A stretch of DNA of 64,000 bases from Rhodococcus sp040643435 (lineage in GTDB: Bacteria; Actinomycetota; Actinomycetes; Mycobacteriales; Mycobacteriaceae), in the NCBI RefSeq assembly GCF_040643435.1, contig NZ_JBEYUH010000006.1, positions 1 to 64,000 on the forward strand, read 5' to 3'. The translations under genes were made by a program, and so were the position numbers. Position 1 is the first letter of the stretch; every line of letters starts with the position of its first letter. The notes under the pieces were generated by a model that saw nothing but the letters and a program-made list of their open reading frames with translations, was not told the DNA's origin and did no database searches. This document shows positions 34,258 through 41,848 of the stretch, in pieces.

Positions 34258-34679
34258 GCCGGTTCGAAAGCGTGAGGGATACCGGAGTCGTGGGTTCCGC
34301 TGCGGCGGATGAAGGTCATCGCGCGCGTGCGCAGGCGCCACCCGTCGGCTGTGCGGACGTAGGTGTCGTTGTAGTAACCGATACGCATGTCGTGGGTGGA
34401 ATGCTCGACGAAGCACAGCGGCTGGGTGCCGGTCGCGGCGTCGCCGTCGATGTCGATGAGGGCCGTGCCCGTCATGAACAGGCCCTTCGGCGCCGCGGCG
34501 ACGAGCTCAGGGAATCGGTCGAGCGGGAACGCGTCGCCGAATGCGCTGTAGGTGCCGTCGGGGGTGAACACGGCGACGACGCCCTCGACGTCGTTCTTCG
34601 TCATGTTCACCGCGTAGCGCGCGAGCAGCTGGTTGATCTCGACGAGATCGTCGGTGATCGAACGGTCAGTTGTGGACAT
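34254..34679 (-). CDS. SnoaL-like (NTF2-fold) protein
   Basis: A 141-residue SnoaL_4-type protein: EINQLLARYAVNMTKNDVEG, VFTPDGTYSAFG and a final RTADGWRLRTRAMTFIRR strand. The family includes isomerases and dehydratases, so it could isomerise or dehydrate a CoA intermediate made by the adjacent ACADs. It overlaps the amidohydrolase stop by 14 bases and the ACAD start by 4 bases, placing it firmly in that operon. Confidence 0.78.
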   Translation of the reverse strand: MSTTDRSITDDLVEINQLLARYAVNMTKNDVEGVVAVFTPDGTYSAFGDAFPLDRFPELVAAAPKGLFMTGTALIDIDGDAATGTQPLCFVEHSTHDMRIGYYNDTYVRTADGWRLRTRAMTFIRRSGTHDSGIPHAFEPA

Positions 34680-35925
34680 AGACCTTTCCGCCTTTCATCA
34701 CGAACCGCACGTTCTGGGTGACGGTGATGTCTTGGGTGGGGTCGCCGGGGACGGCGATGATATCGGCGAGTAGACCCGGTGCGAGACGGCCACGGTCGTC
34801 CACGCCGATGAGTTCTGCGGCATTGATCGTCGCGGCCTGGATCACCGCGAGGGGAGGAAGCCCGCGATCGACGAGTGCGACGATCTCGTCGGCGTTCTTG
34901 CCGTGCGGGATGGCCGGCGCATCGGTTCCGACCGCGATCTTCACACCGGCCTTGTACGCCGCGAGTACCGATGTGCGCGCCTTCGGGAACATCTCGGCGG
35001 CCTTGGCCTGCAACTCCGGTGGGGCGTGTGAGGTGTCCATCGCGTCGGCGAGGCGGGTGGTGGGCACGAGCCAGGTGCCCCGCTCGACCATCAGATCGAT
35101 CGCGTCGTCGTCGATGAGGAAGCCGTGCTCGATGCAGTCGATCCCGGCTTCCACCGCGTGCCGCACGGCCTCGGCGCCGTGGGTGTGGGAGGCGACCTTG
35201 AGGCCACGACGATGTGCCTCGTCGACGATCGCGCGCAGTTCTTCGTCCGAATAATGTTGTGCACCTGCGGCTCCCGTCATCGACATGACACCGCCGGAGA
35301 CGCACACCTTGATGAGCTGTGCCCCGTGCTTGATCTGGTAGCGCACGGCCTTGCGGACCTCGTCGACGCCGTTCGCGATGCCTTCCTCGATCGTCAGGTC
35401 CAGGACGCCGGGCGAGAAGGCCGCGAACATCGTCGGATCGAGGTGTCCGCCGGTGGGGGTGATGGCGTGACCGGCAGGGACGATGCGCGGACCGTCCACC
35501 CAGCCCTTGTCGATGGCCTTACCGAGCGCCACATCGAGAAGATAGCCACCGGTCTTGACGAACAGGCCGAGATTGCGGACGGTCGTGAATCCTGCACGCA
35601 ACGTGCGGCGGGCGTTTCCGACGGCGCGGAGCATGCGCAGCGGCGGATCGTCCTGCACCGTCGAGTAGACGGGCTTCTCGCCCCGTCCGCCCATGAGCAG
35701 GTTGACTTCCATGTCCATCAGTCCGGGCATGAGGATCAGATCCCCGAGATCGATGACGTCGTCGCCGGGCGTCCCGTCGGTGTCACTGCCGGGCGTCCCG
35801 GTTGTGTCACTGCCGGGCGTCCCGCCCACGCCGACGATGCGATCGCCGTCGATGTGGAGGATTCCCGGGCGGACGATCTCGCCCGTGTCGACGTCGAGCA
35901 ATCCGGCTGCCTTGAGGGTCAGCAT
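34666..35925 (-). CDS. Amidohydrolase-family metal hydrolase
   Basis: A 419-residue TIM-barrel amidohydrolase of the imidazolonepropionase/prolidase-like branch: LMPGLMDMEVNLLMGG near residue 75 where HxH normally sits (here the pattern is altered to ExN), VSGGVMS, SHTHG, EHGFL and TDAPAIPHGKN with the metal-binding Asp. It would open a lactam, lactone or cyclic amide, or hydrolyse an ester. ATG 35925 has AAAGGA; starts at 35940 and 35955 lie beyond it. A 24-base tandem repeat adds Gly-Thr-Pro-Gly-Ser-Asp units near residue 45. It is first in the operon with SnoaL and two ACADs, behind motif copy 8. Confidence 0.83.
   Translation of the reverse strand: MLTLKAAGLLDVDTGEIVRPGILHIDGDRIVGVGGTPGSDTTGTPGSDTDGTPGDDVIDLGDLILMPGLMDMEVNLLMGGRGEKPVYSTVQDDPPLRMLRAVGNARRTLRAGFTTVRNLGLFVKTGGYLLDVALGKAIDKGWVDGPRIVPAGHAITPTGGHLDPTMFAAFSPGVLDLTIEEGIANGVDEVRKAVRYQIKHGAQLIKVCVSGGVMSMTGAAGAQHYSDEELRAIVDEAHRRGLKVASHTHGAEAVRHAVEAGIDCIEHGFLIDDDAIDLMVERGTWLVPTTRLADAMDTSHAPPELQAKAAEMFPKARTSVLAAYKAGVKIAVGTDAPAIPHGKNADEIVALVDRGLPPLAVIQAATINAAELIGVDDRGRLAPGLLADIIAVPGDPTQDITVTQNVRFVMKGGKVYVHN
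35764..35824. repeat. 24-bp tandem repeat inside the amidohydrolase gene
   Basis: Units at 35764-35787 and 35788-35811 plus a 13-base partial copy to 35824 share the core GCCGGGCGTCCCG. The repeat is in frame and encodes an acidic GTPGSDT-type loop in the N-terminal beta domain, so copy number can change without breaking the gene. Confidence 0.85.
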
Positions 35926-35956
35926 CGAGCGTCCTTTCATCGGAGAGCGACGCATC

Positions 35957-35973
35957 CGAGAATGCCACTCTCT
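35957..35973. promoter_or_regulatory. Operator-like palindrome, island motif copy 8
   Basis: CGAGAATgccACTCTCT matches the island motif at 6 of 7 left and 5 of 7 right bases. It lies 32 bases before the amidohydrolase start. Confidence 0.5.
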
Positions 35974-36042
35974 ATCTTGATTATGAGGTTTTCACACAAC
36001 CCCGGACGCCGTCAATCGACCGGCTCGTTACGACACGAAAAA

Positions 36043-36080
36043 CGGCGCCGGCCCGGACCTTTCGGACCGGACCGACGCCG
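36043..36080 (-). terminator. Rho-independent terminator after the P450-ferredoxin operon
   Basis: A 17-bp GC-rich stem (36043-36059 with 36064-36080, three non-Watson-Crick positions) closes a 4-base loop. On the minus strand it is followed by a run of five T, the classical layout. It starts 23 bases past the ferredoxin stop. Confidence 0.85.
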
Positions 36081-36102
36081 ATGTTCGACTTCGGTTCGTA
36101 AG

Positions 36103-36291
36103 TCAGTCGAGCTTGATGGCTCGCTCCGGACATCCCGCCGCAGCCTCGCGGACGGAGTCCTCGTGTTCGGCCGGAACCTCGGTCACGAGCGTCACGGCAT
36201 ACCCGCCGTCGCTCAGATCGAACACCTCAGGGCATGCAGCGAGGCAGACGCCGTGTCCGCGACAAGCGTCGTCGTCGACGAATACCTTCAC
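36103..36291 (-). CDS. Ferredoxin of the P450-associated [3Fe-4S] type
   Basis: A 62-residue ferredoxin with C10, H13, C16 and C54 (CRGHGVC ... GCP): His replaces the second cysteine, as in the [3Fe-4S] ferredoxins that serve actinobacterial P450s. An extra C20 follows. It would carry electrons from a ferredoxin reductase to the P450 encoded by the overlapping upstream gene. The GTG start overlaps the P450 stop as GTGA. No dedicated ferredoxin reductase is adjacent. Confidence 0.92.
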   Translation of the reverse strand: MKVFVDDDACRGHGVCLAACPEVFDLSDGGYAVTLVTEVPAEHEDSVREAAAGCPERAIKLD

Positions 36292-37580
36292 TTCGCCTCA
36301 CCTTCCGCAGGCGTGTACTCGAGGTGCAGCGCGAGCAGGCCACGCAGGATGAAGGTCGGCAGGTAGCCGAACTTGCGGTCGCCTTCGGGGCCGTGCACTG
36401 CCTCGGAGATGCGGATGTCGCTGGTGCGCTCGAGCAGACGCTGGATGCCCACGCGTCCTTCCGTGCGTGCGAGCGGCGCACCCGGGCAGGCGTGCACACC
36501 GCGACCGAACGCGATATGGGTGCGGGCGTTCCGGCGGTCGAGGTCGAACTCGTTCGGATCCGAGAACTGGCGCGGATCGCGGTTCGCGGCACCGTTCACC
36601 AGCATCATGATCGAGCCGGCGGGCACGTCGACGTCTCCGACGGTGGTGGACGTCTTCGCGAGCCGGAAGTCGCCCTTGATCGGGCTCTCGAAACGCAGTG
36701 TCTCCTCGATGAAGTTGGGGATGCGCTCGGGCTCGTCACGCAGAGTCTTCTGGAGTTCGGGCTTCTCGGCGATGATCCTGAGTGCGGAGCTGAGCAACCG
36801 GACGGTGGTCTCCTGGCCTGCGGAGAAGACGTTCGCCGCGATGCGCAGCACGTCCTCGACCGGCGGCAGGGTGCCGTCGGGGAAGGTCGCGGTGGCGAGG
36901 CCCGTCAGCACATCGTCGGTGGGGTTCGCGCGACGGTCCTCGATGTACGCACCGAACTTCTTGTACAGGAACTCGAGGGGATTGAGCTTGAGCGACTCGC
37001 CCTCGGTGCTGCCGAGCGTGAAGCCCTTCTCGACCTGGATGTTCAGGCCTTCGATGAACTCCTGGTGGTCACTCTCCGGAACGCCGAGCAGATCGGCGAT
37101 GACGAGCATGGCGAAGGGTGCGGCGAAACCGGTGATGTAGTCGCCCTCGCCCCTGGCGAGAAGGTCGTCGAGGAGCCTGTCGGCGATGCGCTCGATGAAC
37201 GCCTCGTTCTCCTTGAGGCGCTTCGGCGTGATCAGTCGCATCAGCAGACCGCGATGGTCGTTGTGCTGGGGCGGATCCATCGTGGGGAGCTGGTCGTTCA
37301 TCGGCAGCGACGGGCGGTGCTCCTCGATGAAGTCGCTGATGTCGTCGCTCTCGGGGCAGGCCGGCAGACCCGAGAAGGGGCCGGTCACCGAGATGCACGA
37401 CGAGTACGTCTTCTCGTCGCTCAGCACCTGGATCGCCTCTTCGTATCCGGTGACCATCATGACGTTCATGTGGGGTTCACGTTTGACCGGGCATCCGTCG
37501 CGCATGGCGTCGTAGTAGGCGTACGGGTCCTCTACGAGATCCGGGTCCGTGAAGAAGTTCTTCGAGGCGATGTCGGTCAT
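36288..37580 (-). CDS. Cytochrome P450 monooxygenase
   Basis: A 430-residue bacterial P450. The oxygen-activating I-helix motif AGQETT, the ExxR motif (EETLR) and the heme-thiolate loop FGRGVHACPGAPLAR with Cys365 are all intact. Soluble class I, using the ferredoxin encoded next. The HLRRLMTP-like B/C region is replaced by HNDHRGLLMRLITPKRLKE. Hydroxylation of a hydrophobic ring or chain is expected; the CYP family is not assigned. ATG 37580 follows GGAGGA. A perfect 20-bp palindrome lies 160 bases upstream. Confidence 0.92.
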   Translation of the reverse strand: MTDIASKNFFTDPDLVEDPYAYYDAMRDGCPVKREPHMNVMMVTGYEEAIQVLSDEKTYSSCISVTGPFSGLPACPESDDISDFIEEHRPSLPMNDQLPTMDPPQHNDHRGLLMRLITPKRLKENEAFIERIADRLLDDLLARGEGDYITGFAAPFAMLVIADLLGVPESDHQEFIEGLNIQVEKGFTLGSTEGESLKLNPLEFLYKKFGAYIEDRRANPTDDVLTGLATATFPDGTLPPVEDVLRIAANVFSAGQETTVRLLSSALRIIAEKPELQKTLRDEPERIPNFIEETLRFESPIKGDFRLAKTSTTVGDVDVPAGSIMMLVNGAANRDPRQFSDPNEFDLDRRNARTHIAFGRGVHACPGAPLARTEGRVGIQRLLERTSDIRISEAVHGPEGDRKFGYLPTFILRGLLALHLEYTPAEGEAK

Positions 37581-37739
37581 GATTCCTCCGAGGCAGGGCT
37601 GTGGGCTGTTGCAGAGTCCGGCCGCGATGCGCGGCGATCCCGCGCCCGATGCCGTAGCTCGCCCGCACATCCAATCACGCTCCGGAAAGACCGGCGCGAC
37701 GGGATCTTTGGTGCAATTCGGACTTGTTATCCGTCACAT

Positions 37740-37759
37740 ACAACGATCTTGATCGTTGT
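37740..37759. promoter_or_regulatory. Perfect 9-2-9 palindrome upstream of the P450 gene
   Basis: ACAACGATCTTGATCGTTGT is a perfect inverted repeat. Its core GATCTTGAT is repeated at 37764-37772, 19 bases on. It differs from the island motif, so the P450 operon may have a second regulator. The remaining sequence to the P450 start shows no gene. Confidence 0.55.
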
Positions 37760-37785
37760 GTTTGATCTTGATGTGCGAACGGCAA

Positions 37786-37825
37786 GCGCGCCCGTGCCGA
37801 ACCTCGAGGTTCGACACGGGCGCGC
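37786..37825. terminator. Long hairpin terminator after the Rieske operon
   Basis: A 19-bp stem (37786-37804 with 37807-37825, one G-T type mismatch) around a 2-base loop, 36 bases past the stop of the 108-residue gene on the minus strand. Good terminator or insulator between the Rieske and P450 operons; no T run is seen. Confidence 0.7.
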
Positions 37826-37861
37826 GAGGTACTCATCGCCGGAACGCTCCGACACGGGTCA

Positions 37862-38188
37862 TCACACCACCGGTTCCTTGGTGATCGTGACCCAAGCGGC
37901 GCCGCTGTCCGGCACGCGCGGCTGCTTCCAGACCTCGACCGGGAAGGACACCATCACGAGCGACTGCATCAGGTGCATGAGCGCGCGGGCATCGTCCTCG
38001 AGGTCGTCGAGGTCGAACTTGTCGAGGTAGGTGATCGCGTCCTCGAGGCGGCCGAAGGCCGCATCGTAGAACTGCTGCATCTCGGGCATGCTCGAGGCCA
38101 GTCGCTTTGCGTAGCGCTCGGGCTCGGTCGCGAGAGCCCAATCGGCATAGGGCTCGAGGTCGGCGAATTCGGTGGGCAGAGTCGTCAC
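37862..38188 (-). CDS. Small protein encoded with the Rieske oxygenase
   Basis: A 108-residue acidic, mostly helical protein (LDKFDLDDLEDDARALMHLMQSL in the middle) without metal-binding motifs or signal peptide. I do not recognise a family. The GTG start overlaps the Rieske stop as GTGA, so it is made in proportion to the oxygenase. It could be a small helper or non-catalytic beta-type subunit, but it lacks the usual length (about 160-180) and pattern of dioxygenase beta subunits. Confidence 0.7.
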   Translation of the reverse strand: MTTLPTEFADLEPYADWALATEPERYAKRLASSMPEMQQFYDAAFGRLEDAITYLDKFDLDDLEDDARALMHLMQSLVMVSFPVEVWKQPRVPDSGAAWVTITKEPVV

Positions 38189-39453
38189 TTCTGGTACTCC
38201 TTGACGTAATCGGCGACGGTCTTGTGGAGATGGCGCAGGAGGATTTCCTGGTCGTTGAGCGGGAAATCGGTCACTGCGCGGGTGCCGATCATGGTCTGGG
38301 TTGCTTCGAGAGTGTTCGCGTCCTGGAGCGCGTACTCCTTGAAGGTGACCGCGGCGAGTTCCTGCGCGAGGCGCTCACGGGCGTTCTTCGGCGGGACGAA
38401 GTACAGGCTCGCCTCGAAGATGTGCTTGTCTACGGCGGTGGGCCAGTAGGTGTAGGTCAGGTACCAGCCCGGCTTCCAGACGAGCAGGGTCATGTTGGGG
38501 AAGAACTCGAAGCTGTCCTGTCCCCAGCTGTGGAACTTGGTGGGGTTGAGCGCAGGAGGCAGCTGGTCGTCGGCGAGACCTTCGACGTCGGGGGTGTCCC
38601 AGGGGCCGAAGAGTCCGGAGCGCAGAACGCGTTCGATGGGCTTGACCATGTTGGGATCCTTGGGCGGAGCCATTCCACCCCAGGAGGAGATCATCGAGTG
38701 CGGGGGCTTGAGGTCGTAGTGCAGAGCCTCGTAGCCGTAGCCGGCGAGCTTATCGGCCTCGTCCTTCACGGCCTGCTTCATGTGCAGGATCGGTGCGTGG
38801 TAGAACTCGGCGAAGGCGTCGATGAACAGCTTCCAGTTCGATCCGATCTCGGAGCGGTAGCTGTAGACCTCGGTCATCTTGTCGAACGGGTAGCCCTCGA
38901 GGCCCTTGGCGAAATCACCCAGGTAGTCGACGAGCGGTTCGGCGTCGTCGTCCAGGTTGATGTAGATGAAGCCTTCCCAGATCTCGCAACGGACCGACTT
39001 GAGGCCGAAGTCCTTCTTGTCGAGATCGAAGAACTCGCCCTCCTGCTGGACGAAGGTCAGATCGCCTTCGAGGCTGTAACGCCAGGCGTGGTACTTGCAG
39101 GTGAACTGCTTGCAGCTGCCTGCGGTCTCCTCGTTGGGGAAATCGTTCCACACCAACTTGTTTCCGCGATGGCGGCAGACGTTGTGGAACGCGCGGACGA
39201 CACCGTCGTTGCCCTTGACGATCACCAGCGAGGTGCCGGGGCCGGCCGAGGGGATCTCCTTGGTGAAGTAGCTGCCGACGCGGGGCAGCTGCTCCACACG
39301 ACCCATGTAGAGCCAGGTGCGCTTGAAGATCGCCTCGCGCTCGGCTTCGAAGAAGGCGGGGTCGATCGAATCGGTGTAGTCGACCGGTGCAGTGCCGAGT
39401 TCGGGGTAGTGCTCGGTCCAGCTTCCCTCGGCCGGCTTGGCAAAGTGGGGCAA
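38185..39453 (-). CDS. Rieske non-heme iron oxygenase, alpha subunit
   Basis: A 422-residue ring-hydroxylating oxygenase. The Rieske [2Fe-2S] ligands are C93-x-H95 and C119-x2-H122; the 23-residue gap is longer than the usual 15-17, from an insert WNDFPNEETAGSCKQ. The mononuclear iron site is D212, H219, H224 (DAFAEFYHAPILH). I use TTG 39453: it gives the normal N-terminus MPHFAK, has AAAGG upstream and lies 4 bases after the previous stop. The acceptor could be aromatic or alicyclic. A reductase is needed; the KshB-like protein at 9.5-10.6 kb is the best candidate in the window. Confidence 0.9.
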   Translation of the reverse strand: MPHFAKPAEGSWTEHYPELGTAPVDYTDSIDPAFFEAEREAIFKRTWLYMGRVEQLPRVGSYFTKEIPSAGPGTSLVIVKGNDGVVRAFHNVCRHRGNKLVWNDFPNEETAGSCKQFTCKYHAWRYSLEGDLTFVQQEGEFFDLDKKDFGLKSVRCEIWEGFIYINLDDDAEPLVDYLGDFAKGLEGYPFDKMTEVYSYRSEIGSNWKLFIDAFAEFYHAPILHMKQAVKDEADKLAGYGYEALHYDLKPPHSMISSWGGMAPPKDPNMVKPIERVLRSGLFGPWDTPDVEGLADDQLPPALNPTKFHSWGQDSFEFFPNMTLLVWKPGWYLTYTYWPTAVDKHIFEASLYFVPPKNARERLAQELAAVTFKEYALQDANTLEATQTMIGTRAVTDFPLNDQEILLRHLHKTVADYVKEYQK

Positions 39454-39457
39454 GGTT

Positions 39458-39994
39458 CTACCTTTCGTCGTCGGACTCGATACCGAAGGTGTTGTAAGCC
39501 ATGGCCATGAGGCTGTAGCCACCTACGGTGAAGATGAGGTCCATCAGTTGCTTGGTGGTGAGATGCTCCGAGAGCGCTGTCCAGGTCTCCTCGGACAGGC
39601 GCGAGGTCTCGGTCAACTCGCGAACGGAATCGAGCAGGCGCTGTTCGAACGGATCCGCTGCAGTTCCACCGAGTGCCGCAGTGATCTCGTCCGGCGTCAG
39701 ACCGGCCTCGGTCTGTGCGATCTCGATGTGGTGCTCACGTTCGTACGAGCAGTCGTGCAGTTCGGCGACCCGGAGGATCACCAGTTCGCGTAACCGTGCC
39801 GGGAGTGTCGACCGGAACAGAAGATGCACGCTGAAACCGAGAAATGCCTTGGTCAACTCCGGATGGTGAACGAGCGTCGCCATCGCAGCGCCGGCCTGCT
39901 CCGGGTTCCGCATATGCCGGGGCATCAGGCCTTTCAGTGCCGCGTCGACGTTCTCGTCCCAGAGTTCCGCCGGCAGCGGGGATAGCAGTGCCAC
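39458..39994 (-). CDS. Carboxymuconolactone decarboxylase/AhpD-like protein
   Basis: A 178-residue all-helical protein with VILRVAELHDCSYEREHH; C82 is the single active-site-like cysteine, with Glu and His spaced as in CMD-family proteins, and AhpD's second Cys is missing. The family covers lactone decarboxylases, alkylhydroperoxidase partners and ring hydrolases. Here it precedes the Rieske gene, so it may act on a hydroxylated or lactone product. GTG 39994 has GGGAGGAGG. Motif copy 9 lies 21 bases upstream. Confidence 0.82.
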   Translation of the reverse strand: MALLSPLPAELWDENVDAALKGLMPRHMRNPEQAGAAMATLVHHPELTKAFLGFSVHLLFRSTLPARLRELVILRVAELHDCSYEREHHIEIAQTEAGLTPDEITAALGGTAADPFEQRLLDSVRELTETSRLSEETWTALSEHLTTKQLMDLIFTVGGYSLMAMAYNTFGIESDDER

Positions 39995-40014
39995 ATCAAC
40001 CTCCTCCCTGTTCG

Positions 40015-40031
40015 AGAGAATTGCATTCTCA
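40015..40031. promoter_or_regulatory. Operator-like palindrome, island motif copy 9
   Basis: AGAGAATtgcATTCTCA matches the island motif at 13 of 14 arm bases. It lies 21 bases before the CMD-like start and so covers the Rieske operon promoter. Confidence 0.65.
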
Positions 40032-40200
40032 TTTCTGAGCGATAGATTTCCATGTTGCCGCCGGATAGTCAACGCCAGGGATGAAATGCGACGTTTGCGC
40101 AGGTCGAGAGGGTGAGCTTTCGCGGGGTGGGGGCCGAGGGCCTCGGGTGGGGTCGCTCGCCCGCGGCGTTCACGCGACGAAGCGTCGTCCCACGCGTATG

Positions 40201-40229
40201 TTGATTCTCTGTAAAAGAGAAGATAGTTT
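40201..40229 (+). promoter_or_regulatory. Promoter with everted GAGAA half-sites
   Basis: TTGATT (40201-40206), a 17-base spacer and TAGTTT (40224-40229) fit a primary-sigma promoter. The spacer region holds TTCTCtgtaaaaGAGAA (40205-40221), the half-sites of the island motif in everted order. It should drive the plus-strand operon from 40291. The rest of 39995-40290 shows no gene. Confidence 0.45.
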
Positions 40230-40290
40230 CCATCGCACGAGCCGCCTCGAGTCACGCTCGCTCACCGAATGATCGAAAGAGAGGTACGTC

Positions 40291-40602
40291 GTGACCACAC
40301 CCGCACCACTACGTCCTGGAGTGCAGCTCGCTGCCGCCGAAGGGTCCACGAGGGTCGTCGTCGTCCGCGCGCCTTCGGAGGGTGCCCAGGAGCTCACATG
40401 CGGTGGAGCTCCGATGATTCCGGCGCCTGCGGGCCGCCCGGAGCCGTCGGCGGGCGACGCCGTCACAGTTCTCGGCAAGCGCTACGTCGATGCGAACGAC
40501 ACGGTCGAGCTTCTTTGCACCTCCTCGGGCCCCGGCGAACTCGGTTACGGCGGCGTTCCTATGACTCTCAAGGCTGCAAAGCCGTTACCCGCTTCCGACT
40601 GA
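40291..40602 (+). CDS. Small two-repeat protein of unknown function
   Basis: A 103-residue protein I cannot assign to a named family. It has two related segments: ELTCGGAPM (about residues 34-42) and ELGYGGVPM (83-91), each preceded by a hydrophobic strand (VVVVRAP and VELLCTS). GKRYVDANDTVELLC joins them. Two cysteines (C37 and C75) are present but there is no CxxC, so a metal site is uncertain. It has no signal peptide or membrane segment. The GTG start follows AGAGAGG, and it begins the ACAD-SDR-CaiB-crotonase-thiolase operon, so it may be a carrier or assembly protein. The protein looks conserved in pattern, but that is from memory. Confidence 0.75.
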   Translation: MTTPAPLRPGVQLAAAEGSTRVVVVRAPSEGAQELTCGGAPMIPAPAGRPEPSAGDAVTVLGKRYVDANDTVELLCTSSGPGELGYGGVPMTLKAAKPLPASD

Positions 40603-40622
40603 CCGATACGAAAGGGATCATC

Positions 40623-40667
40623 ATGAACCTCTGCGACCTGCAGCCCCGTCGACAGGGCGTGAGGTGA
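40623..40667 (+). CDS. Candidate 14-residue peptide coupled to the ACAD gene
   Basis: ATG 40623 opens a 15-codon frame (MNLCDLQPRRQGVR, then TGA). It has a well-placed GAAAGGG 8 bases upstream and ends 5 bases before the ACAD ATG. Translation here would re-initiate into the ACAD gene. The short Cys- and Arg-containing peptide might act as a leader or attenuator; it may also be a chance frame. Confidence 0.4.
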   Translation: MNLCDLQPRRQGVR

Positions 40668-40672
40668 CGACG

Positions 40673-41848
40673 ATGAGCGGCATGAGTTTCGAACTCGGCG
40701 AGGACCAAGAACTCATCCGCAAGTCGGTGGCCGAACTGTGCAAGAGGTTCGACGACCAGTACTGGATGGAAAAGGACCTCGCACACGAGTTCCCGTCGGA
40801 GTTCTACCAGGCCATGGCAGACGGCGGCTGGCTCGGCATCACCATGCCCGAGGAGTACGGCGGGCACGGGTACGGCATCACCGAGGCCACGCTCCTCCTC
40901 GAGGAGGTTGCACGATCGGGCGGCGGCATGAATGCCGCGAGTTCGATCCACCTCAACATCTTCGGTATGCAACCGGTGGTCAAGCACGGCTCCGACGAGC
41001 TCAAGGCACGCACCCTGCCGCGGATCGTAAACGGCGACCTGCACGTCTGTTTCGGTGTCACCGAGCCCGGCGCCGGCCTCGATACCTCACGGATCACGAC
41101 CTTCGCGCGCAGGGAAGGAGATCACTACGTCGTCAACGGACGCAAGGTGTGGATCTCCAAGGCGCAGGAATCCGAGAAGATCCTGCTGCTGACCCGCACG
41201 AGTCGCTACGACGAGGTCGAGAAGAAGACCGACGGCATGACGTTGTTCCTCACCGACCTGGATCGCAGCTGTGTCGACATCCGTCCGATCCGGAAGATGG
41301 GGCGCAATGCCGTCACGTCGAACGAATTGTTCATCGACGACCTGCGGGTTCCCGTCGAGGATCGGGTGGGCGAGGAGGGACAGGGCTTCAAGTACCTGCT
41401 CGACGGCCTCAACCCCGAACGTATGCTCATCGCCGCCGAGGCGCTCGGCATCGGTCGGGTGGCGCTCGAAAAGGCCGTCAAGTACGGAAACGAACGCGAA
41501 GTGTTCGGCCGCCCGATCGGCATGAACCAGGGAATCCAGTTCCCCCTTGCAGATTCGCTCGCACACCTCGACGCCGCCGAACTCGTGCTGCGAAAGGCCA
41601 CCTGGCTCTACGACAACGGGCAGCCGTGTGGCCGGGAAGCGAACACCGCCAAATACCTCTGTGCCGACGCGGGATTCACTGCCGCGGACCGTGCGTTGCA
41701 GACGCACGGCGGAATGGGCTACGCGGAGGAGTACAACGTCTCGCGTTACTTCCGTGAAGCACGCGTGATGCGCATTGCACCGATCAGCCAGGAGATGATT
41801 CTGAACTTCCTGAGCTCACACACTTTGGGACTGCCGAGGAGCTACTGA
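40673..41848 (+). CDS. Acyl-CoA dehydrogenase, single-gene type
   Basis: A 391-residue complete ACAD. Unlike the split pairs, one chain carries VTEPGAGLDTSRI, REVFGRPIGMNQGIQFPLAD and THGGMGYAEEYNVSRYFREAR, so a normal homotetramer is expected. The position after GPISQE-type sequence (IAPISQEM) suggests the usual C-terminal helix; the catalytic Glu is not assigned with certainty. ATG 40673 follows GAGG by 8 bases; GTG 40664 and ATG 40682 are alternatives. It shares its last base with the SDR start. Confidence 0.88.
   Translation: MSGMSFELGEDQELIRKSVAELCKRFDDQYWMEKDLAHEFPSEFYQAMADGGWLGITMPEEYGGHGYGITEATLLLEEVARSGGGMNAASSIHLNIFGMQPVVKHGSDELKARTLPRIVNGDLHVCFGVTEPGAGLDTSRITTFARREGDHYVVNGRKVWISKAQESEKILLLTRTSRYDEVEKKTDGMTLFLTDLDRSCVDIRPIRKMGRNAVTSNELFIDDLRVPVEDRVGEEGQGFKYLLDGLNPERMLIAAEALGIGRVALEKAVKYGNEREVFGRPIGMNQGIQFPLADSLAHLDAAELVLRKATWLYDNGQPCGREANTAKYLCADAGFTAADRALQTHGGMGYAEEYNVSRYFREARVMRIAPISQEMILNFLSSHTLGLPRSY

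Noticed and set aside
40081..40272. 63-residue frame in the intergenic region before the small repeat protein
   Set aside because: The predicted protein is Arg/Gly-rich with no ribosome site and overlaps the likely promoter at 40201-40229.
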